A program made the translations under genes and the position numbers. The notes below the pieces were generated by a model, which was given only the letters and a program-made list of their open reading frames with translations, was not told the DNA's origin and did no database searches. Of a stretch of 64,000 nt of DNA, positions 1 through 10,323 are shown piece after piece; positions within the stretch are counted from its first letter, which is position 1, and every line of letters starts with the position of its first letter. The DNA is from Canna indica (Eukaryota > Streptophyta > Magnoliopsida > Zingiberales > Cannaceae): positions 15,452,501 through 15,516,500 of the forward strand of contig CP136891.1 of NCBI GenBank assembly GCA_034359265.1. The letters are read 5' to 3'.

Positions 1-181
1 TGGTTTAAGATAAATAGTCCTATTTGTTGGAGCTTTTAATAAGGTGATGACCAAAGTGAGAGCATATTGTTGGGTGTTGCTCTCAATTTCCCCCCATCCA
101 AAAGCATTTTGATGGTTTCCTTTCCTTCTCATGCCATCATTTTATTTAGGTACATTTGATTAAGATGGAAACTAGCATTTA
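1..181. other. AT-rich intergenic sequence
   Basis: I see no gene here. The last three bases (TTA, 179-181) are the left target duplication of the element that follows. Confidence 0.5.
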
Positions 182-2035
182 GGGGGCGTTTGGTTGCCCG
201 CAAGTACAATTGCTGTAACTTTAGTTGCAGCATTTAGATAACAAATTTGTTTGGTTGGCTGCAAAATTATTTTGCAGCATTTACTAGTTGCAACTTGTAT
301 TTCAAATATCATTTGCGGGCCGCAAGTGGAATTGCAGCCCAAAAAGCCCGCAATACAAGATTGCGGGCTGCAAATGCAATAATTTAAGTATTGAAAAATA
401 ATTAATTTTGGCGACGTAGAGTCGTCGGATGAAGACGAGATAAATATCAAAGTTGTAGGTTTTTGCGTGCTGAACCTGATGGTAGTGTCAGATTTTACAT
501 CTGATGTCATTTGATAGATTTTTTAATATATTTTCAGTATTATACAAAAATTAAAAATTATTAATTTGTTAGACAAATCGTGTCGGGCCTAAGTTTTTAG
601 CCTGGCCCGAAAAAATTTGTCCCAGGCTCGACCCAAAAAATTTATGCCCGACCCGACCCAAAAAAGTTCGTGTCCAGCTTGGCCCGAAAAAATTTGTGCC
701 CGGCCTGGCCCGAAAGAATTCGTGTCCGTCCCGCCCCGAAAAAATTTATGTCCAACCCGACTCAAAAAATTCGTGCACTGCCCGACTCGGTCCGAAAAAA
801 TTCATGCCCAACCCGGCCTGAAAATTTTCGTGTCTGGCCTAGCCCGAAAAAAATTTGTGCTCGGCCAGGCCGAAAAAATTCGTGCTCAGCCTGGCTCGAA
901 AAAATTCACTGTCGGCCCGACCATGTCCTGCCCAAAAAAAATTCGTACCCCGGCCCGGCCCGAAAAAATTCATGCCCGACCCAAAAAAATTTGTGCCCAA
1001 CCCAGCCCTGCCCGAAAAAATTTATGCACTGCCCGACTCGTGCCGACCCAAAAAAATTCGTGCCTTGACCGGCCCAAAATTATTCGTGCACGGCCCAACC
1101 CCAAAAAATTCGTGCCCAACCCGGCCCAAAATATTTTGTGCTCGGCCCGCCCCAAAAAAATTCGTGCCCGGTCTGGACCGAAAAAATTCTTGCCTGACCC
1201 TGCCCGAAAAAATTCGTGGTCAGCCCTGCCCAAAAAAATTCGTGTCCCGACCCGACCCGAAAAATTTTATGCCCAACCCGACCTAACATGAAAACAAATT
1301 CATGCCCAGTCCGAAATATTCGCATCGGGCCCAACCTTGCCCGAAAAAATTCGTGGACTGCCCATCTTGACTCGGCTCAGCCCAAAAAATTTATGCCCGA
1401 CCCCGCATTAGAAAATTCGTTCCCGGCCAAAAAAAAATTGTGCTCGGCCCGGCCCGAAAAAATTCCTGCCAGACCCGGCCTGAAAAAATTCGTTTTCCGG
1501 CCCAGCTCAAAAAAATTCATGCCCGGCCCGGCCTGACTAGAAAAAAAAATTCGTGCCCAGCCCGAAAAAAAATTTGTGTTCGGCCCAGCCTTGCCCGAAA
1601 AAATTCATGCATTGCCCAACCTGTCCCGGTCCGGCTCGGGCCGACTCGAAAAAATTCGTGTCTGGCCCAGCCCAAAAAGATTTGTGCACGACCCGACCCG
1701 AAAAGTTTGTATCCGGCCCTGCCCGAAAAAGTTTATACCCGGCCCGGATAAATTCGTGCATGCTCGGCCCATCCCATCCCGATCCGGCTCAGCCCGACTT
1801 GAGAAAATTCGTGCCCGACCCGACCCGAAAAATTTCGTAAGATGCAAGTTGCACGTTGCAAGTTACAAGTGTAATTACAACTTACATTTGCGGCCAACCA
1901 AATACTTGCAAATAGAAGTTGCAACTCTACTTGCGGGCAACCAAACGGTAGGCTGTAAAATCTATTTGCGGGCATTTGCTTTTGCATGCAAATAAATTTT
2001 ACAGCATTTACACTTGCGGGTAACCAAACGCCACC
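182..2035. mobile_element. PIF/Harbinger-like DNA transposon, non-autonomous
   Basis: The ends are near-perfect inverted repeats: GGGGGCGTTTGGTTGCCCGC at the left and its counterpart (reading inward GGTGGCGTTTGGTTACCCGC) at the right. TTA stands directly outside both ends (179-181 and 2036-2038), the target duplication expected of PIF/Harbinger elements. Terminal-type motifs recur just inside each end (near 249, 1892 and 1932), so the ends look duplicated or nested. There is no transposase; long ORFs inside only read through the minisatellite and are not genes. The element is about 1.85 kb, large for a MITE because of that array. Confidence 0.85.
601..1845. repeat. About 26-bp minisatellite array inside the Harbinger-like element
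   Basis: A unit alternating a GC-rich half (CCCGGCCCG) with an A-tract half (AAAAAATTCGTG) repeats about 47 times. Successive A-tracts begin at about 610, 634, 660, 687, 713, 739, 764, 795, 821, 847 and 873, mostly 24-27 bp apart. Units differ by scattered substitutions. The array has several long shadow ORFs on both strands because its unit rarely makes a stop codon; they have no protein features. Confidence 0.9.
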
Positions 2036-2038
2036 TTA

Positions 2039-2597
2039 GTGAGAATCTATATATCCCTCAACTGCAGGGGAGACGAGGATCTCAAGTTATATATCAACTA
2101 CTTTGCTAGTCGCTTAAATTTTTAGATAGAGTGCAATTCTAGATGAAAAATTAAACAAATAATATAATTAAAATATAAATCGTTAATACAATCGATCTTT
2201 CGCTATCGCAACTGCTTGTTTTGTGCCTATCGATGAGGAGTGATAGAGGTGTTCTCACTATAGTATTCAGTTTAGTCTCACATCAAAAAATATATTAGAT
2301 ATTTTTTTGTTAATAAATTTAATAAGTGAGCTACTGTCAAATTTCAGTTGAAACTTAGGAAGTTAATGAGTGAAAATGTAGACCTTGTCCTCAACGTGTG
2401 ATGGAAGAGTTGCCTAGTTGGATACTTGGATGGAGGCTTCGGATCAATTAACATTGACATCAAGACTCAAATAGGGACAGTTGAATTCAGCTTAAGCATT
2501 TTAAATTTATTAATCGTTTGGACCCATAGTCTTTGCGAAAAATAACTATATAGAGATAAGTTGGAATTGCTACTGGACTATGTGTGACGTCGACTTA
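2039..2597. other. Intergenic sequence with weak LTR-like traces
   Basis: No gene is seen. TTTAGTCTCACATC near 2271 and TTCAGCTTAAGCATTTTAA near 2484 resemble parts of the solo LTR at 20864-21030, but they are farther apart here. This may be a decayed relative. Confidence 0.3.
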
Positions 2598-3044
2598 GGT
2601 CTTATTTGTTTCATTATAGAGTATGATTTATCATGATATAATATGATTTAATTTTATGTTTGAAAAAATTTCTAATAAATGATCATATATGGTATGGTAT
2701 GATAATCTCATGATTTGAAAATCATAAATTTTGACCAAGTTTTTAAATCATGAATTTGATGGTTTCTCATGATTTCATAAAATTTTATTTCTAAAATATC
2801 ATCAATCAAAATTTATAATTTCTCTTATGTTCTTTATATACCTATATCAGATTAAATTTTTATTTATCATTCTTGATCAACTTAGTCAAGACGTCGTTCT
2901 CCTCCATAGCTACTGTCATTTAATCATATCATACCATACCATACCATCCTAAATTAAATAATAATTTTTACAATATCATATCATATAATATTCATATCAT
3001 ACCATATATTATTAAATCACGTTTCACCTCATGCAAATAAGACC
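2598..3044. mobile_element. Tourist-like MITE
   Basis: A 447-bp element whose left end reads GGTCTTATTTGTTTCA and whose right end reads TGCAAATAAGACC, with TTA on both sides (2595-2597 and 3045-3047). The interior is AT-rich and non-coding, with many ATATGAT/ATCATAT repeats. Confidence 0.85.
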
Positions 3045-3047
3045 TTA

Positions 3048-3939
3048 GATATGATTCTAAGATGTTAGATTTGATGTGATTATATTAGATATTATATTAA
3101 TTAATAAAGCTCGACGTGTGCATTCTTATCAACTTCAACTTATATATTTTAAGTAGGTCATGTTGAGAATTGCTTCTTTTTCATTTTTCCAACAAAAAAA
3201 TTACTTCTGTCGCAATCGTGTCTGCTTTTCAAAAATCGCTTCCGCTGCAATCATATCTACTTTAACTTTAAGTAAGACACTTATTTACTTTTTATTACAG
3301 TGTACTTAAAATGGAAGCACTGACTATATCTCCACCATTTATAACTTAAAATTAATAAATAAGATGCAAGAATTGATTACTTTTCTAATGTGTTGAATAA
3401 TTGATGGAGTTTTTCAATAATGGGTTGGATTTTGAATTTGAAAGTCATTATATATTGAATTTATAATATACCAAATTCATTCATAACGGAAAAATAATAG
3501 TTTATCGAATCTCGAATTCATTTATTTTCTATTTATTTCATCGTTTGATTGTAACTTATTCACAAATAATAAGTGAGACATAAAAAATAAATAAAAAATA
3601 TTATTTCCAATGTATATGAAATATTATTCCTTATCTCAACGTAGAGAATATTATTTTCATGTAATATTCTAACATTGTTCTTCGATTTTTATAATACTCA
3701 ATAAGAATATAAATATAAATATTATTAAATTAATTCTAATAAAAAATATAAAAATATAAAAATATAAAAAATAATTCTAATAATTACATATCTTAAACAA
3801 ATAATCATTATTTTATTTTTAAATATCATTTTAGTTATTATTTTATATAGATTCAATTACTTTTCGTGAAATAAAATAAATAATATTTATTATTATTATT
3901 TTAACATAATAAATTATTTTACATTAGTGTATATTTTTA
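3048..3939. other. AT-rich intergenic sequence
   Basis: Very AT-rich, with no coding sequence recognised. 3931-3939 (ATATTTTTA) is the left copy of the imperfect 9-bp target duplication of the next element. Confidence 0.5.
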
Positions 3940-4499
3940 AAGTAAATTACACTTATCTTCCCTGAGATTCAATATAATTACAATGACCTCTCATCTATTT
4001 ATCCATGTGACACTCACATTCCTTGTAGCTAATGGTGTTAAACAGAGTCTGTTAGTAATGTGATTTTCTCCTTATGTCCTTCACTAAAAAATCATTAGAA
4101 GACATGCATAAAATAATTGAATAAATATTTTAAAAATAAAAATTTGAGAAAAATTATTTTATTATTTAATATTCTTCACAAAATTAATATTTGTTGAATG
4201 TGAAAATTAAAATATTAAACACTCGTGAGGTGAAAATATGAGGAAATGTGAGTGAAATGATATAAGAATATGTTTATCATTTAAAATAAGTAAAAGTTGC
4301 AAATATTTTAAAAACATCATTAGTAAGCATGTGTATTGCACATGACAGACTCTCCACTAACAGTTTTCGCTAGTATGGGAGATATGTGTAATCTTTTACA
4401 AATCTCAGGGAGGTCACAAGACAAACTCAAATAAAGGAAAGGTCAGTGTAATTTCACTGAACCTCAAGAGATATCAGTGTAACACTACTGGAAAAATAA

Positions 4500-4850
4500 G
4501 CATCAGCAACGGCTCTAGCCGTTGCTGAAAACCATCAGCAACGGCTTGCAACGGCCCTACCTGTTGCAACGGAGCCGTGGCAGAAAAGCGCGTTGCTGAT
4601 AACTTAGCAACGGCTTAGCAAAGGCCGCTCGGGCCGTTGCTAATAATATTATCAGCAACGGTTTTGCCACAGACATGAAGCCGTTGCTGAAAACATTAAT
4701 AGCAACGGCGGGTGAGTCCGTAGCAACGCCGTTAATAAAAGACCGTTGCTAAGCAGTTGCTGTAGGTCATCAGCAACGACTTTCGATAAACTTTTAGCAA
4801 CGGCTTTCTCACGGACAGTCGTGGGAAAGCCGTTGATGATGATGTGAACC
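4500..4850. repeat. Subterminal repeat array, left end of CACTA element 1
   Basis: More than ten copies of GCAACGGC / GCCGTTGC in both orientations. The first pair makes a near-perfect palindrome at 4504-4527. In En/Spm elements such short subterminal repeats are binding sites for the element-encoded TNPA protein; that role here is inferred from position and density. Confidence 0.75.
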
Positions 4851-5116
4851 TGAAAATAAAAAAAATTTAAATTTCAAATTTCCATTGATACATTGATACA
4901 TTATCTGATACATAACTCACACACCCATGCACTCATACACACATTCATTCACACATCACAAATACACCAAGATATACATCAAAATAATTATATTTATATT
5001 TATAATTATCCACAATAGTATAAAAACTATTCAAATGCAAAATTGAAGTATCAATATCCAAATAAAATAAATTAAACAAGTATAATATCTCAGTAACAAA
5101 GTCAATATAAAAAATC

Positions 5117-6160
5117 TCACGATGACGATGGAGGATGGCCTGGATCATTTGGCGGGGTCTGGAGTGCTTGAGTGTACACCGGCGTGGACTGACTCGAGGA
5201 CGATGGATGAGATGATGCCGAAGAGATGCCTGCTTCGGGATGACCTGACATGTTACGTAGCATAGCATGCATCTCTGCCATCATCTGACTCTGGCGCTCC
5301 ATCATCTCAGTCTGACGCGCGACCGTGTCCTCTAGAGTCCTTATTCTGCTACTATGATCATAACTGGATCTGGAGGTGGACGGTCGCTCACCAGCTATCG
5401 GAGGGGTCGGTGCCCCAAGTGGCCCTAGCACAGCTTGTGCATGACCACTATATGTAAAGCCATATACGCGGCCTTGGTCCCAGCCACCTGCGGCCTCGAC
5501 CCACGTTGCTGCGTCAAAGTCCTCGGGGGTGCCCCCGCGCTGCACCACCGTCTGATTGTAGGTATCCTACTCGAGTTTAATTTTTTATTTAATATTTATA
5601 ATAAAACTTAAATTATAAATATATAATGAATAATTTAAACAAATATATAGTTACCATAATGTATGCAGCGCGGTTGTCGATGTACTCCCCCGTCCCATGT
5701 GCTCGACGGTGAGTCCACTCAAACACCGCCATCGGGGAGGGTCGCTGGACAGTCCCGCCATCCGACACCGTCGTCTACATTTACAAAACATAATACATTA
5801 ATTAGTACATATAGTAACAAATAAAATATATAATTAAAAGGTATACTTACCATACGGTTCGCGTACACTGCAAATGCAATAGAGCCGCCGGTGTGACGCG
5901 CTGCTCCCCTCGACATGCGATTTCTAGCCGCATTCCTAGAAACCTCCTGCCATCGATCAGTCGACCATATTCCGACGAGCTGGTCCCATATATCCGGAGT
6001 AATCCAATCGGGGCCGTATCCCCGAGTCTCCGCGATGTTAGTAGTCCCAGCTCATGCCATCACCTGGGATCGGCCGGCTTGCCCCAGCTGCCCGTTGTAC
6101 CTTGCTTGGGAAATAGCCTCTCAGGCAGCGTAAATGAAGGGCCTTTGGTCAATCAATCAA
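5117..6160 (-). pseudogene. Truncated Transposase_24-like gene of CACTA element 1
   Basis: The minus strand encodes the C-terminal half of the second CACTA protein. Exon pieces lie near 5850-6150 (tryptophan-rich part with the NR...HTGGS motif), near 5650-5775 (F-E-R/W-T-H-R-R-A-H-G-T-G part) and at 5117-5568 (GGTPEDFDAA onward, then a Q/M-rich coiled coil and a Ser/Pro-rich tail). The 5' part is lost at the internal deletion near 6150. Splice sites match those of the longer copy at 19405-21098. No function is expected. Confidence 0.7.
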
Positions 6161-6215
6161 TTTACCTTGCCCCAGCTGCCCGTTGTACCTTGCTCGGGAG
6201 TAATCTCATGATTCT
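6141..6215. other. Internal deletion junction with templated filler DNA
   Basis: Left of the junction the sequence matches the longer element up to GCCTTTGGTC (6141-6150). Right of it, from about 6207, it matches the longer element again from about 24631. The bases between include 34 bp (6166-6199) that copy 6078-6111 with one mismatch, plus short TCAATCAAT tracts matching the sequence just past the junction. This is the pattern left by interrupted gap repair after excision. Confidence 0.8.
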
Positions 6216-6309
6216 GTCAATCAATGATAATTTCTTTGGTTAATGCCTTTAGGTGAGATTATCCTATTCCATTCGAGATTTATGTTATTTATATTGCACT
6301 AAGTACTTA

Positions 6310-6442
6310 TTTTAACCGCTAACTTCATTCTAAATTTCGACAGCATCTCCCTACAGTTCTCCGAATACGCATATCATCTGGGCGCGTATCGGAGAATAAG
6401 AGAGATGCTGCCGAAATTTAGAATAATTAGTTAACGGTTAAA
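6310..6442. repeat. Foldback sequence inside CACTA element 1
   Basis: An imperfect inverted repeat of about 130 bp: arms TTCTAAATTTCGACAGCATC and GATGCTGCCGAAATTTAGAA, with CTCCGAATACGC facing GCGTATCGGAG nearer the loop. The same structure is in the other CACTA element at 24734-24869, so it belongs to the element. Confidence 0.8.
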
Positions 6443-7002
6443 AGAAAAACGTAAGTGCAGTACAAATAACTATATTCCCAAATTATTCAATCAGGGATAA
6501 TTCAAGAATTATACGTCGTATAAAAGATTATCTACTTCTTTTACACGAACATACAATCCCCGAACGGATCTAAGGTTTTGCTAAATCATATTCGACTCGT
6601 CGATGCATACGTGAAACATATCAACTCGTCGGATGGATGATTATTTTCTAAATGTTTCGAGTAAGTTCGAGTCCATATTGGACAATTCCGACACGTGTCC
6701 AAATTAGACGATTCCGGCGGGAGTCCAAAATGAACTATTTCGGCGCGCGTCCGAAGTGGACGATTCCGGCGCGCGTCCGAAGTGGACAATTCCGACGCGA
6801 GTCCACTGGGGACAACTTTGGACTAATTAACAATATTTTAACTAATTAATTAATATTAATCTACATCATTTTTATTAATTTAAATAATTAACCTACCATT
6901 ATTAAATATTAATCTAACTAAATTAAACTAAAAATTAATATAAACTCTAAAAATTAATCTAAATCCTAAAAATTAATCTAACAAATTAAACAATTAATTA
7001 AC

Positions 7003-7005
7003 AAA

Positions 7006-7040
<35 letters not shown>

Positions 7041-7042
7041 AT
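7003..7042. repeat. (AAAT)n microsatellite
   Basis: About ten uninterrupted AAAT units within CACTA element 1. Confidence 0.95.
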
Positions 7043-7327
7043 CTAAAACTACGATTTTCGGCGCCTGCGCCGGCGTATAGTGTCCGGACACTGTACAAGC
7101 TCCAGCGGCGACCATTGGCCGGGGTCCGCCGCCCGCCGAAACCCTAAAAATAGGGTTTTGGTCGGATTTCTCGCCGACCACAACGGGAAGAGAAGGCCGG
7201 GCGGCGAGGAATACCTGAAATCGATGGTCGAGGACGGACGGCAACGGCAGCTCGACGTCGTTGGTGTTGGCAGCGGCGGTGAGAGGCGGCGGCAGCAACA
7301 GGAGGAAGAAGGGCGGGCGCGATCTGC

Positions 7328-7575
7328 GACTTATATAAAATTATCAGCAACGGCTCACTCGCCCGTTAGAAAGCCGTTACTGATAAGTTATCATGAGCAA
7401 CGACTCACTTGTCCGTTAGCAAAACGTTGCTGATAATTAAAATTATCAGCAACGACTCATATGTCTGTTAGAAAGCCGTTGCAGATACAACATATCTGCA
7501 ACGGCTTGGGCGACCGTAAGAATGCTGTTGCAAATAGCAACGACTTGAGCGGCCGTTGCTGAAGACTCAATTTTT
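7328..7575 (-). promoter_or_regulatory. Right subterminal array and TATA motif of CACTA element 1
   Basis: TTATATAAAA at 7331-7340 lies where the longer element has its minus-strand TATA box (25517-25526). Outside it are repeated AGCAACGRC motifs up to the end. The transposase it would have driven is deleted, so it is probably a promoter relic. Confidence 0.5.
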
Positions 7576-7600
7576 AGTAGTGAATTTACTCATAATTTTA

Positions 7601-9311
7601 TTATGTTGTTATTAATTAGAATAATTATAATATAATTTATTAGATTTTAGAAAATTATTTGAGTCATTCTTTTCTCGATTTTTTATCTATTCCAATATCA
7701 ATTAAATAAGATAATACTATTTATTGATTATTTCATTCATTATCTATTCAGATTTCATTTCATTTAATTGCACCCTTATACTAAAACAAATATGGACGAG
7801 GCTTTTCCAACGATTGAATCCAAAATTGATAAAGATTTAACGATCCAATTTATAATCGTGCCTTCAATCGTTGACCCGATTATACTATAATCTTAGTATC
7901 ATCAATATCTTCGGTATATAGCAACACATACAATCATGTGCACCACTAGACCAATAAATCGACATTAATAAGGGATGTTAAGGAGTCGAATATTTTTTGA
8001 TATATAAATTGATTTAACTTGTTTAAAATTAAATTGAATTCAAATAATCATTAATCGATTTTTGAATAAAAAAAGTATTCGAATTATATTTGGATAGAAG
8101 AGTATTATGCCAGTATCTAATTTATGATAGTAAACATAATATATTTATGAGGTAGATGTAGAATTGGTTATCCATTCAACTAATCCAAACTAAAAATATT
8201 AAATTCGGATCTAGTTCGAGTATCGGGTTTAATAACGAAAAAGATGGATACTGGTTTCGTGCTTTTCCTAGAAATTGCTACATAAATAAAGTTTTTTTTA
8301 AAATAATTTCTATAAATTCGAATATGAATTTATAAATTTTTTTAAAATTAAATATAGTTTCCAAAATTCTCGAAACCATACCATTTCACCGAAATAATAT
8401 TAGTGAAATTATTAGAAGTGGTCATTTGACAATGAAAATGCATATTAAAATTCTCAAAAACTATAAAAATTTTAAATTACTGAATGAAATGAGATCTACA
8501 TCTTGAATCGATGAAATTGAGTGTCTAGTTTCAAGAATTTGAGTGAAATTCTTGTGAGTGATTATTTGATCATGAAAATACATCCTAAAATCTTTTTAAA
8601 AAATTATAGTAATTCTAAATTAGTGAATAAAATGAGACTCACAACTTGAATCAATGAAATTGAAATGAAACGTATACAAGAGTTTCACCAAAACTCTTGA
8701 AAATTTTAAATTTTTTGAAAATAATCATTTGAACATAAAAAAATATCCTAAAATTTTAAAAAAATCACAATAATTCTAAATCCGAATATACATATTATTG
8801 TACACACCTAATATATCTTTTTTCTATATCTAAATAGATAAAATAAGATCCACAACTTGAATTAATTAAATTTTGTGTACCATAGTCAAAAGTTTAGTAA
8901 AAGGATATATATTGAGAATTTTTTAAATTTTATTTTTTAAATTTTGAGAATTCATATTTCAATTTAAGAAAATTCTTATTTTTGACGTGAACCACATAAG
9001 ATTATTTATGTCCTTTGTAAGGACACTATTTATTATATTAATACACATAATTAGCATTTCTAAGACGCCATTTAGGGGGCGGCAGCTAAATAGATCGCAT
9101 AGAAACACGTATGCGTACCTCGCTCAAGCCATCGAGGGTAGGAAGAAAGCGACGGAAACTTTAGCGACGATGGGATGAGGGGACGAGATCTTCTTAAATG
9201 GTGGAATCAACGGTGGATGCGAAGGCCCACGGTACCGTCATGCGGACGGAGACGCGGAAAGTGAGTAGAGGTAATAGTCACAAGTGTGCGGGCGAAGCGG
9301 TGACAGCGTAC
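7601..9311. other. AT-rich intergenic sequence with a decayed tandem repeat
   Basis: No gene is recognised. From about 8400 to 8780 a unit of roughly 145 bp is repeated about three times; its landmarks are GATCATGAAAATACATCCTAAAAT, rendered here in part as ATGAAAATACATCCTAAAAT, and CACAACTTGAATCAATGAAA. Related sequence recurs near 28030-28260. From about 9050 GC content rises toward the FATB promoter. Confidence 0.5.
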
Positions 9312-10323
9312 GTATTTAAATATGCAGTTTTGCCATCATGTGGAATCGCTGGCTTTGGAATTTGGAGAAAGGGGGAGAAAAAAAAAAGGCTCTTTTTTCC
9401 TTTCCACCTCTCTTCTCTCTGTTGGGGAAGAGAAAAGCCGACGAAACCCTAGACGGAGGAGGAGGACGAGGAGGAGAGAGCGAAGGTAATTGCGGAGGAG
9501 GTCGCGTAGGGATTCGTGGTATTCAATCTGAGGTATTTGCCGATTCTCTCTTTTATCTTACGCCCAATCGGAGGTTTTTGAACCGGATCTCTGTTTTGCT
9601 GTATTTTCGTTGCTTTCTTCCCGCATTAGGATGTTTGGCGGGTGTTCTCTTCTCGCGCAAAGGATCTGGAGCTTGTTTCGTCGTTTTTGGGCGTGGCGGC
9701 GGTGTTTTGAGGCATTCGGTGCCGATTTGCTCGTTGTTTTTGGGAATTTTTTTCGTTATTTTGATGGGGGATTTAGTGAAAGGGCGATTTGGATACGATT
9801 CGCCTGAGAAATGTTATTATTGAACGGTTACAAGAAGGATTTCAACAGCTGTTTTTTTGTTTGTATTAAATTATTTGGATCTATAAATGGTAAGACGTGG
9901 CGTTTTCCGAGTTTGGGCGGAACACTCGTAATTTCTCTCTGGCTTGTGGCCCGTTCGTGGCTATTGGCTGCTGACGCTTTCTGCGGGTTGTATTTTGTGG
10001 AGATTAGTGAATTAATTTAGAAGTTGGCCAATTCTGTAAGTCATTCAGATCTTCTTTTGATTGGTTTTTGTTTGGTTTTCCGTCCGACTATCTAATCTTA
10101 TTTATCGCTTTTGAGGAAGAATATTTTACAAAAAATAAAGAGACGAAAAGATTCTTTTAAAAGGTGGTGAAATCTTGTTAAGAGTTAAATCATGAGGTAT
10201 TCGAATATATTTTGAACGTAAATTTCATTATCATGAGAGAACTTTGCATCTTGAACTTCTGCAGGTGTTAGTTTTGATCTTTAATTCAGGCTAAGCAAGA
10301 GAAGTGGTGACCACTTTCCCATC
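9312..10323 (+). promoter_or_regulatory. FATB promoter, 5' UTR and leader intron
   Basis: TATTTAAATA at about 9315 is a candidate TATA box, followed by a CT-rich stretch (about 9395-9430) and a GA-rich leader. A leader intron is likely. Its acceptor is TTCTGCAG ending at 10264. The donor is either GGTAATTG near 9486 or GGTATTTG near 9530. The last 59 bases before the ATG would be the second leader exon. The long first intron resembles leader introns that raise expression in many plant housekeeping genes (inference). Confidence 0.55.

Larger units (their letters stand above)
4483..7582 (-). mobile_element. CACTA (EnSpm) element 1, internally deleted
   Basis: It begins CACTACTGGAAAAATAAG and ends TTTTTAGTAGTG. 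Both ends carry dense arrays of the motif AGCAACGGC and its complement. Against the 7.06-kb element at 18769-25831 it keeps both subterminal regions, part of the second gene and the promoter-side region, but lacks about 4.2 kb including all of TNP2. It is therefore non-autonomous. Comparison with the uninterrupted MITE relative implies a 2-bp (AA) target duplication rather than the usual 3 bp. Confidence 0.9.
3940..7591. mobile_element. Mutator-type MITE split by a CACTA insertion
   Basis: The MITE occupies 3940-4482 and 7585-7591, the rest being the inserted CACTA element and a 2-bp duplication. Its ends are inverted (GTAAATTACAC at left, GTGTAATTTAC at right once the insertion is removed). 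Flanks ATATTTTTA (3931-3939) and ATAATTTTA (7592-7600) match at 8 of 9 positions, as expected for a Mutator-type 9-bp duplication. A clean relative lies at 15767-16204 and fixes the ends. Confidence 0.75.

Noticed and set aside
617..1995. Long Pro/Lys/Arg-rich open frames on both strands, up to 224 codons
   Set aside because: All frames of the 26-bp array stay open because the unit lacks stops. Composition repeats with the period and there is no start context or protein family.
7080..7433. Open frames in the GC-rich part of CACTA element 1
   Set aside because: Corresponds to the untranslated leader side of the element. The frames differ from those in element 2 at the matching place (25269-25619) and contain only low-complexity Gly/Arg runs.
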